Source: Yoonia sp. (GTDB lineage: Bacteria; Pseudomonadota; Alphaproteobacteria; Rhodobacterales; Rhodobacteraceae). Taken from it: 7,423 nt of DNA. Below are positions 1 to 5,752 of this stretch, piece by piece. The DNA lies in assembly GCA_020627605.1 (NCBI GenBank), contig JAHDGO010000096.1, forward strand, positions 1 to 7,423, in the 5' to 3' direction. The translations under genes were made by a program, and so were the position numbers. The notes under the pieces were generated by a model. That model was not told the origin of the DNA and did no database searches. It saw only the letters and a program-made list of their open reading frames with translations. The stretch's first letter is position 1. Every line of letters starts with the position of its first letter.

Positions 1-723
1 CGGCTCGTGCATACCAGCGGTGTAGTAGAACTTGGTGATTTCCTGGAAACCGGCTTTTTCGTCAGCCCATGGGCCAATCCACTCGGTCCCGTCAATCGCA
101 CCGGATGCCAGCGCCTGATACACTTCTGCACCTGGCAGGTTCTGTACGGATGCGCCCATGCGACCCAGCGCCTGACCACCCAGACCCGGCATACGGAACT
201 TCAGACCCTGGAAGTCTTCTGGACCAGCGATTTCCTTGGCGAACCAGCCACCGGCCTGTGGGCCTGTGTTACCGGCCAGGAAGGATTTCAGACCAAAGAT
301 CGAGCCAAGCTCGTCATGGAAGGCCTGACCTTCGCCATGGTAGTACCAGTTGGAGATTTCCTGCGGTGTCATGCCGAAAGGCACGGATGTGAAGAACGCA
401 TAGCCCGGGTGCTGACCAACAAAGTAGTAGTCGGCGCCGTGGTACATGTCAGCCTGACCAGAGGTCACAGCGTCAAACACCTCAAACGCACCAACCAGTT
501 CGCCAGCGGCTTTCAGGTCGATGGTGAGCGAGCCACCGGACATTGCGGTGATGGTGTCAGCAGCGCGCTGTGCGGCGTCATGCACACCAGCAAGGCCGCG
601 GCCCCATGTTGTGACCAGCGTCAGTGTGCGGTTGCCCTGCGCATAAGCAGGTGCAGCCAGCGCGGTTGCGGCTGCCGCAGACCCACCAAGTGCTGAATTC
701 TTCAGAAATGAACGACGATCCAT
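1..723 (-). CDS. dctP: TRAP transporter solute-binding protein, DctP family (C-terminus off the left edge)
   Basis: Periplasmic receptor of a tripartite ATP-independent (TRAP) transporter, which hands an organic acid to a DctQ/DctM membrane pair. Only the first 241 codons are present and the frame is open to the left edge; family members are usually about 330-370 residues. The start is the ATG at 721-723, preceded by a strong GGGAGGA ribosome site. A Tat signal is clear: twin Arg at residues 3-4 in DRRSFLKN, then an Ala-rich segment with likely cleavage after Ala28 (AYA|Q). Family hallmarks are GLKFRMPG (Arg177, the position that holds the ligand carboxylate in TRAP binding proteins), NLPGAEVYQAL, and AIDGTEWIGP with Glu214-Trp215. 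The GTEW motif and Gln156 resemble TakP-type 2-oxoacid/monocarboxylate binders, so a 2-oxo or hydroxy acid is a reasonable guess, not proven. It is transcribed away from a sensor-kinase operon. Glycine codons are mostly GGT (about 20 of 36), unlike the GGC/GGG-rich neighbours, which suggests high expression. Confidence 0.93.
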   Translation of the reverse strand, partial: MDRRSFLKNSALGGSAAAATALAAPAYAQGNRTLTLVTTWGRGLAGVHDAAQRAADTITAMSGGSLTIDLKAAGELVGAFEVFDAVTSGQADMYHGADYYFVGQHPGYAFFTSVPFGMTPQEISNWYYHGEGQAFHDELGSIFGLKSFLAGNTGPQAGGWFAKEIAGPEDFQGLKFRMPGLGGQALGRMGASVQNLPGAEVYQALASGAIDGTEWIGPWADEKAGFQEITKFYYTAGMHEP

Positions 724-821
724 AATATTCCTCCCGGTTGTAACATCGGGGCATGTCGACAAAACGACGCACCCTTGGATTCGTGGCGTCAGCCTAGCCT
801 TCCGTTCAAAATTGTAAAATC

Positions 822-836
822 CGTAGTACTGCGTAG
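822..836. promoter_or_regulatory. CGTAG tandem repeat / AGTACT dyad, candidate regulator site
   Basis: CGTAG occurs twice in direct orientation (822-826 and 832-836), exactly 10 bp or one helical turn apart. The stretch 822-833 is also an imperfect palindrome, CGTAGTACTGCG, centred on AGTACT with one mismatched pair. It sits just upstream of a possible TACAAT -10 box for the minus-strand TRAP gene. Its spacing and location suit a dimeric NarL/LuxR-type regulator such as the one encoded at 2392-3024. That assignment is inference. Confidence 0.4.
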
Positions 837-871
837 AAATGCGCCCTTTCTCACAGTTTCTGATGACCACT

Positions 872-886
872 GCCCAAAGTTTGGGC
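872..886. promoter_or_regulatory. perfect 7-1-7 palindrome, candidate operator
   Basis: GCCCAAA-G-TTTGGGC is a perfect inverted repeat with a single central base, about 80 bp upstream of the kinase start. Its position in a divergent promoter region suggests an operator. A small hairpin in the kinase leader is the alternative, but a 1-nt loop cannot form without opening the inner pairs, so a protein-binding site is more likely. Confidence 0.4.
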
Positions 887-964
887 GCTAACATGCTGTC
901 ACCGTTTCGCAAGGTCCCTGAAACAGGTTTGATTCGCGCCTGATTCTTCTCTAACGATTCGGGC

Positions 965-2395
965 ATGACGGCACTGCTTTCCCGCCTGCGCGAAACATTC
1001 AGCATCAGCTATGGTCAAAAGGTCTTCCTTTTGGCGACCGTGCCGCTTGTGTTGTCGGTCACGCTGATCACCCTGGTCGTCTCGGCCCAGTCGCGCCAAC
1101 TGGCAGAGCGTGAGATACAGGCGCTGGAAACCCAGCTGATCGAAACCAAACGCGAGGAATTGCGGAACTACCTGTCCATCGCGCGGACAGCGGTGGTGAA
1201 TACCTACGGACGTGCCGCCCCCGATGATGACGCCGCAAAACTGGCCGTCAGCCGCGAACTGGCGGCGATGCTTTACGGGCAGGAAGGGTATTTCTTTGTC
1301 TTTGACTACGAGGGCAACAACCTTGTGGCCCCGCGCCAGACCTACCTGATCGGCAAGAACTGGACCGATCTCGAAGACATCAATGGCACCCCCATTACGA
1401 ACGAGCTGATCCGCATCGCCCGCACCGGCGGCGGCTTTCACAGCTTTGACTGGCCCAAGCCGTCAACCGGCGCGTCAGAACGGATGATCGTCTATGTGAA
1501 CGGCTTGCAGGACTGGCGCTGGGTCATCGGGACAGGCGTCTTCATCGACGATCTTCTTGAAAACGTGGCGGCCCGCGCAGATGTGGAACAGCGGATCAGG
1601 AACACCTCGCTTTATATCGTGGCCATTGCCACGGCGGCACTGATCGGTGTCTTCATGACAGGCATGGTGCTGAACATTCGCGAACGGCGGCTGGCCGATG
1701 CCAAGCTGAAACAGCTGACCCAGCGGATCATCGACACACAAGAGGAAGAGCGCGGGCGCGTCGCACGCGAATTGCATGACGGGATCAGTCAGATGCTGGT
1801 TGGTGTGCGCTATGCGCTGGAACTGACCCGGCGCAAACTTTCCGGTGACCCTGCCATGCGCGACAGCCTGAACAAGGGGATTGACGGTCTGGGGTCAACC
1901 ATTCAGGAGGTGCGCCGCATCAGCCGCGATCTGCGCCCAGGCGTTCTGGATGACCTTGGCCTTGGCCCTGCCCTGCAGGCATTGATTGATGACTTCCGCG
2001 TGCGCACCGGCATCGAGGCGGAATTTGAAACCGTCGTCTTCCGCAACCGCCTTGACCGCGAGGCGCGCATCGCGCTTTACCGGATCGCCCAAGAGGCGCT
2101 GACGAATATCGAGCGGCACGCAGAGGCGACGCAGGTCTACATCACGCTCAAAGGGCACCGCAACGGGGCACTGCTGCAAATCAAGGACAACGGCAAAGGC
2201 ATGGCATGGCCGCAACCCGACCGACGCAAGCTGGGTGGTCTGGGCATGCGCAACATGCAAGAACGCATCGAACAGCTGGGCGGCACCCTGCGTGTGCTGT
2301 CCACGCGCAGCGGCGCCACCGGCACCGTGATCGAGGCACAAGTGCCGCTGACCCATATGCTCAGCCCGCAAAACCCATTGAAGGAAACCGCATGA
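965..2395 (+). CDS. Cache-domain sensor histidine kinase (HisKA_3/NarX-UhpB type)
   Basis: Membrane sensor of a two-component system, 476 residues. Order: a first membrane helix at about 20-40; a periplasmic single Cache domain at about 43-205 (GYFFVFDYEGNNL, GKNWTDLEDINGTP, the aromatic FDWPKP and WRWVIGTGVFIDD, all typical of sCache_2); a second helix at about 215-236; a HisKA_3 dimerisation/phosphotransfer domain with ELHDGISQ (His271) and DLRPGVLDDLGLG (322-334); then a HATPase_c domain with an N box QEALTNIERHA (376-386), DNGKG (408-412) and GGLGMRNM (424-431). All catalytic motifs are intact. The start is the first ATG after an in-frame TGA at 941-943. No clear ribosome site precedes it, so initiation may be weak. 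The stop overlaps the regulator gene start. Cache domains of this type bind small molecules such as organic acids. Divergence from a TRAP binding protein suggests it senses that transporter's substrate (inference). Confidence 0.92.
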   Translation: MTALLSRLRETFSISYGQKVFLLATVPLVLSVTLITLVVSAQSRQLAEREIQALETQLIETKREELRNYLSIARTAVVNTYGRAAPDDDAAKLAVSRELAAMLYGQEGYFFVFDYEGNNLVAPRQTYLIGKNWTDLEDINGTPITNELIRIARTGGGFHSFDWPKPSTGASERMIVYVNGLQDWRWVIGTGVFIDDLLENVAARADVEQRIRNTSLYIVAIATAALIGVFMTGMVLNIRERRLADAKLKQLTQRIIDTQEEERGRVARELHDGISQMLVGVRYALELTRRKLSGDPAMRDSLNKGIDGLGSTIQEVRRISRDLRPGVLDDLGLGPALQALIDDFRVRTGIEAEFETVVFRNRLDREARIALYRIAQEALTNIERHAEATQVYITLKGHRNGALLQIKDNGKGMAWPQPDRRKLGGLGMRNMQERIEQLGGTLRVLSTRSGATGTVIEAQVPLTHMLSPQNPLKETA

Positions 2396-3024
2396 GGACC
2401 CGCGTGCTTGTCGTCGATGACCACCCCATGGTTGCTGAAGGCATCCAGTCACTTTTGGAAACCTATGATGACATCACCGTCGTCGGCACATTGGGCAACG
2501 GGCAAGAGGCGGTGGACAGGGTCAACGAACTGGCCCCCGATGTGATCCTGCTTGATCTGAACATGCCAGGGCTTTCAGGGCTCTCAGCCTCTGAAATGAT
2601 CCTCGAAGAACGGCCAGAGACAAAGATCCTGATCCTGTCGATGCATGACAGCCCCGAATATATCTCGACAGCGCTCAGTCACGGGGCGCGGGGCTATGTG
2701 CTGAAGGATGTGCCGACCGATGAAATCAAGACGGCCATCGAAACGGTCATGCAGGGCGAGGAATACCTCTGCACCGGGGCCAAACGGGCGCTGCAACCAA
2801 AAATCAGCGACGGGCGCGAGGCGCTGACCGGGCGGGAACAGACCATCCTGCTGGAACTGGCGCAGGGGCGATCCAACAAAGAGGTCGCGCAATCGCTGAA
2901 TATCTCTGTGCGCACGGTCGAAACCCACCGCAAGAATATCCGCAACAAACTGGGGATCAGCTCGACCGCCGGGCTGACACGTTATGCGCTGGAACACGGG
3001 GTGCTGCAGGGCACCGGCAACTAG
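2392..3024 (+). CDS. NarL/FixJ-family response regulator
   Basis: Two-domain DNA-binding response regulator, 210 residues. The receiver domain (about 3-120) has the acidic pair Asp9-Asp10, phosphoacceptor Asp55 in LLDLNMPG, switch Ser83 and conserved Lys105 in YVLKD. A LuxR-type helix-turn-helix follows (about 143-200), with LTGREQTILLELAQGRSNKEVA and SVRTVETHRKNIRNKL. The ATG at 2392 is chosen because it overlaps the kinase stop in an ATGA arrangement, follows AAGGAA at 2381-2386, and gives exactly a full receiver domain; the longer open frame back to 2206 only reads through kinase DNA. Tight coupling to a HisKA_3 kinase makes the two a cognate pair. The likely target is the TRAP/kinase intergenic region at 724-964 (inference). 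Confidence 0.94.
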   Translation: MRTRVLVVDDHPMVAEGIQSLLETYDDITVVGTLGNGQEAVDRVNELAPDVILLDLNMPGLSGLSASEMILEERPETKILILSMHDSPEYISTALSHGARGYVLKDVPTDEIKTAIETVMQGEEYLCTGAKRALQPKISDGREALTGREQTILLELAQGRSNKEVAQSLNISVRTVETHRKNIRNKLGISSTAGLTRYALEHGVLQGTGN

Positions 3025-3029
3025 GTCAC

Positions 3030-3063
3030 AAAAAACGCCCCGCACATTGCTGCGCGGGGCGTT
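3030..3063. terminator. shared hairpin terminator between convergent genes
   Basis: A 10-bp stem (3034-3043 pairing with 3054-3063, core ACGCCCCGC/GCGGGGCGT) with a 10-nt loop lies between the response regulator stop and the LysM-SBP stop. Six A residues at 3030-3035 become a U-run after the hairpin when read on the minus strand, so it is a good intrinsic terminator for the minus-strand gene. On the plus strand no T-run follows, so it would end the kinase-regulator transcript less efficiently. Confidence 0.8.
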
Positions 3064-3084
3064 CGACTGCTCAATAGTTTGGCC

Positions 3085-4209
3085 TTAGTTTTCGATGGTG
3101 TCCTTGACGCCTTGGCGCACAATCTCGAACCACTCGCCCGACAGGCGCAGCTCTTCCAGACCGGCGTTGATGATCGGCAGGGCGTCATTGGCGAACTGAT
3201 TGTCCTTGGCGACAAAGATATGCATCGTCTGGGCGGATGTCAGCGGCTCGATCTTGGCGACACGATCGGACAGGCCAAGCTCGCGGTAGTCTTCTTCGGC
3301 TGGCAGGGCGTCAAGCGTGATGACATCAATCTCGCCATTCATCAGCAACTCCCAGCAGCCATCCTGCGGGACGGGGCGGGTGAACTCTGTGTTTGGCGGC
3401 ATCAGCTCAACCGCTTCCAGATCAAAGGTGAACCATGCTTCTGGACGGCACAGATGCGCGCCCTGCAAATCGGCATAGTCTGTCGCGCCCTCATAAGCAC
3501 TGCCCTTCAGGGTGTAAAAGCCGACCAGCGCTTCATAAAGCGGGGCAGAGTGGTTGAAGTCGGTGCAGCGGAAAGCGCTGGCGGGTGACAGGTTTTCGAC
3601 CTTGTCGCAATCCGGGCGGAACCATGGGAATACCATATCGGCCGCCCCGGAAGGCAGCAGGGTGTTAAGGTGTGACCCCCAGTCGTTGATAAACATCAGG
3701 TTATAGTCCTGATCCGCGTTGCCCAATTCCATGGAGCGGTTGACCATAAGCGTCATCAGACCACCGTTTGGCGCGTCTTCATCCGTGAATGGCGCATAGC
3801 CGGTTGCGGTGACAATACGCAGCGGGCGATCAGGCTGCGCTGTCGTGGGGGCCGGTGCGGCTGGCGCGGTTGTTGTCGCCGATGCGGTCTGTGTATTGCC
3901 GGGCAACGAACCATCAGCGCAAGGAATTGTAAGACGCTGACCGATTTCGACCACGTTAGGGTTGGTCAGGACGTTCGAGTTGGCACTGAACAAAACCTGG
4001 AAGCCACCACGCACTTCGGCACGGCTTGCAATCTGGCTCAGCGTGTCACCGCGCTGCACGGTGTATTCGGAACAAAGCTCTTGCGCAGAAACCTGTGCGG
4101 GCATCAATGCGGCTGTCCCCCCAAGGGCGGTCAAAACAGCCGCGATGCTGGCTGAGTGGCGACCGGTACGTGTGCTGTGACGGCGTTCTTTGTGCTCTGA
4201 ATTCTGCAT
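3085..4209 (-). CDS. LysM domain-solute-binding domain fusion protein, exported (paralogue A)
   Basis: Predicted exported protein of 374 residues. A basic N-region followed by a hydrophobic core (about 20-38) makes a signal peptide with likely cleavage near Ala42. A LysM peptidoglycan-binding module spans about 49-96 (YTVQRGDTLSQIA to IGQRLTIP). An Ala/Thr/Pro linker (about 98-127) leads to a periplasmic binding-protein fold resembling SBP_bac_3 (about 129-370), with ATGYAPFTDED, INDWGSHLNTLLPSGAADM, WFRPDC, FRCTDFNHSAPLYEALVGFYT and a final GEWFEIVR. Mature cysteines lie at 46, 97, 201, 215, 254 and 285; two flank the LysM and four lie in the binding domain, suggesting three disulfides. The start ATG (4207-4209) is preceded by AAGGTAGGA. 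It lies divergent to a paralogue with the same architecture. No permease or ATPase is adjacent, so transport, wall-anchored capture or sensing are all possible. Ligand unknown. Confidence 0.85.
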   Translation of the reverse strand: MQNSEHKERRHSTRTGRHSASIAAVLTALGGTAALMPAQVSAQELCSEYTVQRGDTLSQIASRAEVRGGFQVLFSANSNVLTNPNVVEIGQRLTIPCADGSLPGNTQTASATTTAPAAPAPTTAQPDRPLRIVTATGYAPFTDEDAPNGGLMTLMVNRSMELGNADQDYNLMFINDWGSHLNTLLPSGAADMVFPWFRPDCDKVENLSPASAFRCTDFNHSAPLYEALVGFYTLKGSAYEGATDYADLQGAHLCRPEAWFTFDLEAVELMPPNTEFTRPVPQDGCWELLMNGEIDVITLDALPAEEDYRELGLSDRVAKIEPLTSAQTMHIFVAKDNQFANDALPIINAGLEELRLSGEWFEIVRQGVKDTIEN

Positions 4210-4279
4210 GTTCTGTGCGTCCTACCTTATGTGAATGGGTTTCCTTGCCCGCATCTATATGCCGGAAAGAGGCGAAATG

Positions 4280-4297
4280 TTGACGATTCGGCGTCAA
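4280..4297. promoter_or_regulatory. TTGACG-N6-CGTCAA inverted repeat, candidate operator
   Basis: A perfect 6-bp inverted repeat (4280-4285 and 4292-4297) is separated by six bases. It lies 71 bp upstream of the minus-strand paralogue start. TTGACG also resembles a -35 hexamer, and the repeat presents it on both strands, so a binding protein here could compete with RNA polymerase. The regulator is unknown. Confidence 0.4.
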
Positions 4298-4320
4298 ATA
4301 AAAACACCAGAATTTTTCAC

Positions 4321-4333
4321 ATACAATTCGTAT
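4321..4333. promoter_or_regulatory. ATAC-N5-GTAT dyad
   Basis: A short inverted repeat, ATAC AATTC GTAT, lies in the most AT-rich part of the divergent region. It is short enough to arise by chance in AT-rich DNA, so it is only a weak operator candidate. Confidence 0.2.
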
Positions 4334-4338
4334 ACAAA

Positions 4339-4365
4339 TGTCCAAAAATTAGCGGACAAGTGTCC
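4339..4365. promoter_or_regulatory. TGTCC/GGACA cluster with GGACA-N2-TGTCC palindrome
   Basis: Three copies of one pentamer lie in 27 bp: TGTCC at 4339-4343, GGACA at 4354-4358 and TGTCC at 4361-4365. The last two form the dyad GGACAAGTGTCC (4354-4365). The same pentamer returns twice close to the downstream gene start (4482 and 4491). The arrangement looks like a multi-site operator for an unknown regulator. Confidence 0.4.
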
Positions 4366-4480
4366 AGAAACAAAGAATTTTTTCGAAGTAACCGCTTACA
4401 TGAAAGTTTTTCACTCATTTTCACCAATGACGCCGCATTCTCGCCACACCTTCCTCAAACATGGGGGCAATCCCTGTGCC

Positions 4481-4496
4481 GTGTCCCGAGTGTCCC
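4481..4496. repeat. GTGTCCC tandem repeat ahead of the plus-strand LysM-SBP gene
   Basis: GTGTCCC occurs at 4481-4487 and 4490-4496, a direct repeat with a 9-bp period. It ends about 20 bp before the ribosome site. The 7-mer AGTGTCC is shared with 4359-4365. This position, near the expected transcription start or leader, would suit a repressor site. Confidence 0.35.
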
Positions 4497-4527
4497 CTGT
4501 TTTAACCGCACCTATGAGGAAGCGATC

Positions 4528-5613
4528 ATGAAATACTCTTTTGCAACCGCAACATGCGGGGCTGCACTTGCCGTGGCCTTTGCAACAACCGCAACCACTG
4601 CCACGGCGCAAAGCCTGCAGTGTGGCGAACCCTATACCGTGGCCGCCGGCGACTCCCTGTCGAAACTGGCAGCTGAGGTCTATGACGACGCAACCGCCTA
4701 TCAGATCATCTACAGCGCCAATGCCGCTGCCATTGGCCCGAACCCCGGCAACATCAGCGTCGGCCTGCGCCTTGATATCCCCTGCCTTGGCAACACCGTC
4801 GCCTCGACCGCCGCGCCGATTACGCAGGACGTGGGCGTTGAACGCCTGCCGTTCCCCAACGACGCCGAAATCCGTATTCTCCAGGGCACCGGCTGGGCCC
4901 CCTTCTCGAACGAGGATCAGGAACAGGGCGGTATGCTGACAGAAATTGCCAATGTCGCCATGACCAATGCCGCAGGCGGCACCGACTACAAGATCGATTT
5001 CGTCAACGACTGGGGCGCGCACCTGACACCCCTGATCACTGACAACGCCTATGATCTTGCCCTTGGCTGGTTCAAACCAAACTGCGCCGTGGTTGATCGT
5101 CTGGGCGAGGACAGCCAGTTCCGCTGCAACAACTTCGACTGGACAGAGCCACTGTTTGAGCAGCTGTTCGGATACTACACGCGGGCATCCGACCCACGGC
5201 TGTCAGGCTATGACGACATCATCGGCAAGACCGTGTGTCGCCCAGCCGGTTACGCCACCTTCCAGCTGGAGGAAAACGACCTGCAGGGTGACAACATCAC
5301 GCTGGTCCGCCCTGTTGACCCCGCCGAATGCTTTACCGCACTGGTGGCCGGTGACGTTGATGTCGTGGCACTGGCCGTCGACACCGCAGAGGGGCTGATG
5401 GTCGACACCGGCACTGCCGATCAGATCGTCAACAACGAGAACATCAATCAGGTTCTGACGCTGCATGCGCTGACATCCAAGAACAACCCGCGTGGTGAGG
5501 CGATCCTGGCTGAATTCAACTCTGGCCTGAACGCGATCAAGGAAAATGGCGAGTGGTTTGAAATCGTCCGTCGTCACCTGACGGAATTCCGCGCGATGAC
5601 ATCAGACGGCTAA
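4528..5613 (+). CDS. LysM domain-solute-binding domain fusion protein, exported (paralogue B)
   Basis: Predicted exported protein of 361 residues, a paralogue of the divergent gene at 3085-4209. The ATG at 4528 is chosen because AGGAA (4517-4521) sits at good spacing and a classic signal peptide begins there (Lys2, hydrophobic 8-22, cleavage near Ala27); the open frame extends upstream to 4231 but looks non-coding. LysM spans about 36-85 (YTVAAGDSLSKLA to VGLRLDIP). A short linker is followed by the binding-protein domain at about 113-350, with GTGWAPFSNEDQ, VNDWGAHLTPLI, WFKPNC, FRCNNFDWTEPLFEQLFGYYT, VCRPAGYATFQLE and GEWFEIVR. Cysteines at 32, 86, 186, 200, 237 and 268 match the six in paralogue A. 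The linker is shorter than in A and less rich in Pro/Thr. A strong terminator follows, so the gene appears monocistronic. Ligand and partner are unknown; the conserved T-x-T-x-x-R signature of amino-acid binders is not seen. Confidence 0.86.
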   Translation: MKYSFATATCGAALAVAFATTATTATAQSLQCGEPYTVAAGDSLSKLAAEVYDDATAYQIIYSANAAAIGPNPGNISVGLRLDIPCLGNTVASTAAPITQDVGVERLPFPNDAEIRILQGTGWAPFSNEDQEQGGMLTEIANVAMTNAAGGTDYKIDFVNDWGAHLTPLITDNAYDLALGWFKPNCAVVDRLGEDSQFRCNNFDWTEPLFEQLFGYYTRASDPRLSGYDDIIGKTVCRPAGYATFQLEENDLQGDNITLVRPVDPAECFTALVAGDVDVVALAVDTAEGLMVDTGTADQIVNNENINQVLTLHALTSKNNPRGEAILAEFNSGLNAIKENGEWFEIVRRHLTEFRAMTSDG

Positions 5614-5637
5614 ACGGCCCAAAAACCTGTCGAGCAA

Positions 5638-5669
5638 GGCGCGCCCGGTGTAACGGGCGCGCCCTTTTT
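5638..5669 (+). terminator. intrinsic terminator after LysM-SBP paralogue B
   Basis: A perfect 10-bp GC-rich stem (GGCGCGCCCG at 5638-5647 with CGGGCGCGCC at 5654-5663), a 6-nt loop and five T residues (5665-5669). It starts 24 bases after the stop codon and separates the gene from yghU. Confidence 0.92.
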
Positions 5670-5752
5670 CGTCGCAAACATGTGACTTGGGGTTGCTGCG
5701 ACGTTTGCGCGCACCACATTCAGCATATCGACACGCCAAAGCCGGGGACGAC

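Larger units (their letters stand above)
724..964. promoter_or_regulatory. divergent promoter region between TRAP binding protein and sensor kinase
   Basis: This 241-bp gap lies between two divergent genes and holds no convincing ORF. It should carry the promoters of both the TRAP gene (minus) and the kinase-regulator operon (plus). A possible minus-strand -10 hexamer, TACAAT, is the complement of 811-816. A CGTAG tandem repeat (822-836) and a perfect palindrome (872-886) are listed separately. No confident -35/-10 pair is visible for the kinase gene. Confidence 0.6.
4210..4527. promoter_or_regulatory. AT-rich divergent control region between LysM-SBP paralogues
   Basis: This 318-bp gap separates two divergent paralogues. 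It is distinctly AT-rich; 4301-4380 has about 25 G/C in 80 bases by hand count, against a GC-rich surround. It carries several dyads and short repeats, listed separately, and T-tracts around 4313-4317, 4378-4383 and 4406-4410. No protein is likely to be encoded: the open frame running into the plus-strand gene from 4231 has no domain or signal-like sequence before residue 1 of that gene. It probably holds both promoters and their operators. Confidence 0.65.

Noticed and set aside
7..696. A 229-codon open frame on the plus strand
   Set aside because: It lies opposite the TRAP binding protein, which has full family motifs and a Tat signal. The plus-strand translation has no recognisable domain and is rich in Cys/Arg/His, typical of an antisense shadow.
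899..1441. A 180-codon minus-strand frame opposite the kinase Cache domain
   Set aside because: A shadow of GC-rich coding DNA. The plus strand carries clear Cache and kinase motifs.
2206..2391. Extension of the response regulator upstream to 2206
   Set aside because: This lies in another frame of the kinase ATPase domain. The ATGA overlap start at 2392 gives a normal receiver N-terminus.
4339..4358. TGTCC-N10-GGACA as a PpsR/CrtJ-type TGT-N12-ACA site
   Set aside because: The TGT to ACA spacing here is 14, not 12, so it does not match that known operator.
4231..4527. N-terminal extension of the plus-strand LysM-SBP gene back to 4231
   Set aside because: The signal peptide and ribosome site are at 4528. 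The upstream 99 codons run through AT-rich regulatory DNA and show no domain, so they are not part of the protein.
5671..5708. GTCGCA/TGCGAC and GCAAAC/GTTTGC inverted repeats upstream of yghU
   Set aside because: The arms are six bases and more than 18 bases apart, with no T-run and no clear promoter relation. This is weak enough to be chance in GC-rich DNA.
5687..5752. Longer YghU start at 5687
   Set aside because: It would add 22 residues unlike the family N-terminus, while the ATG at 5753 has GGGGA upstream and matches the known length.
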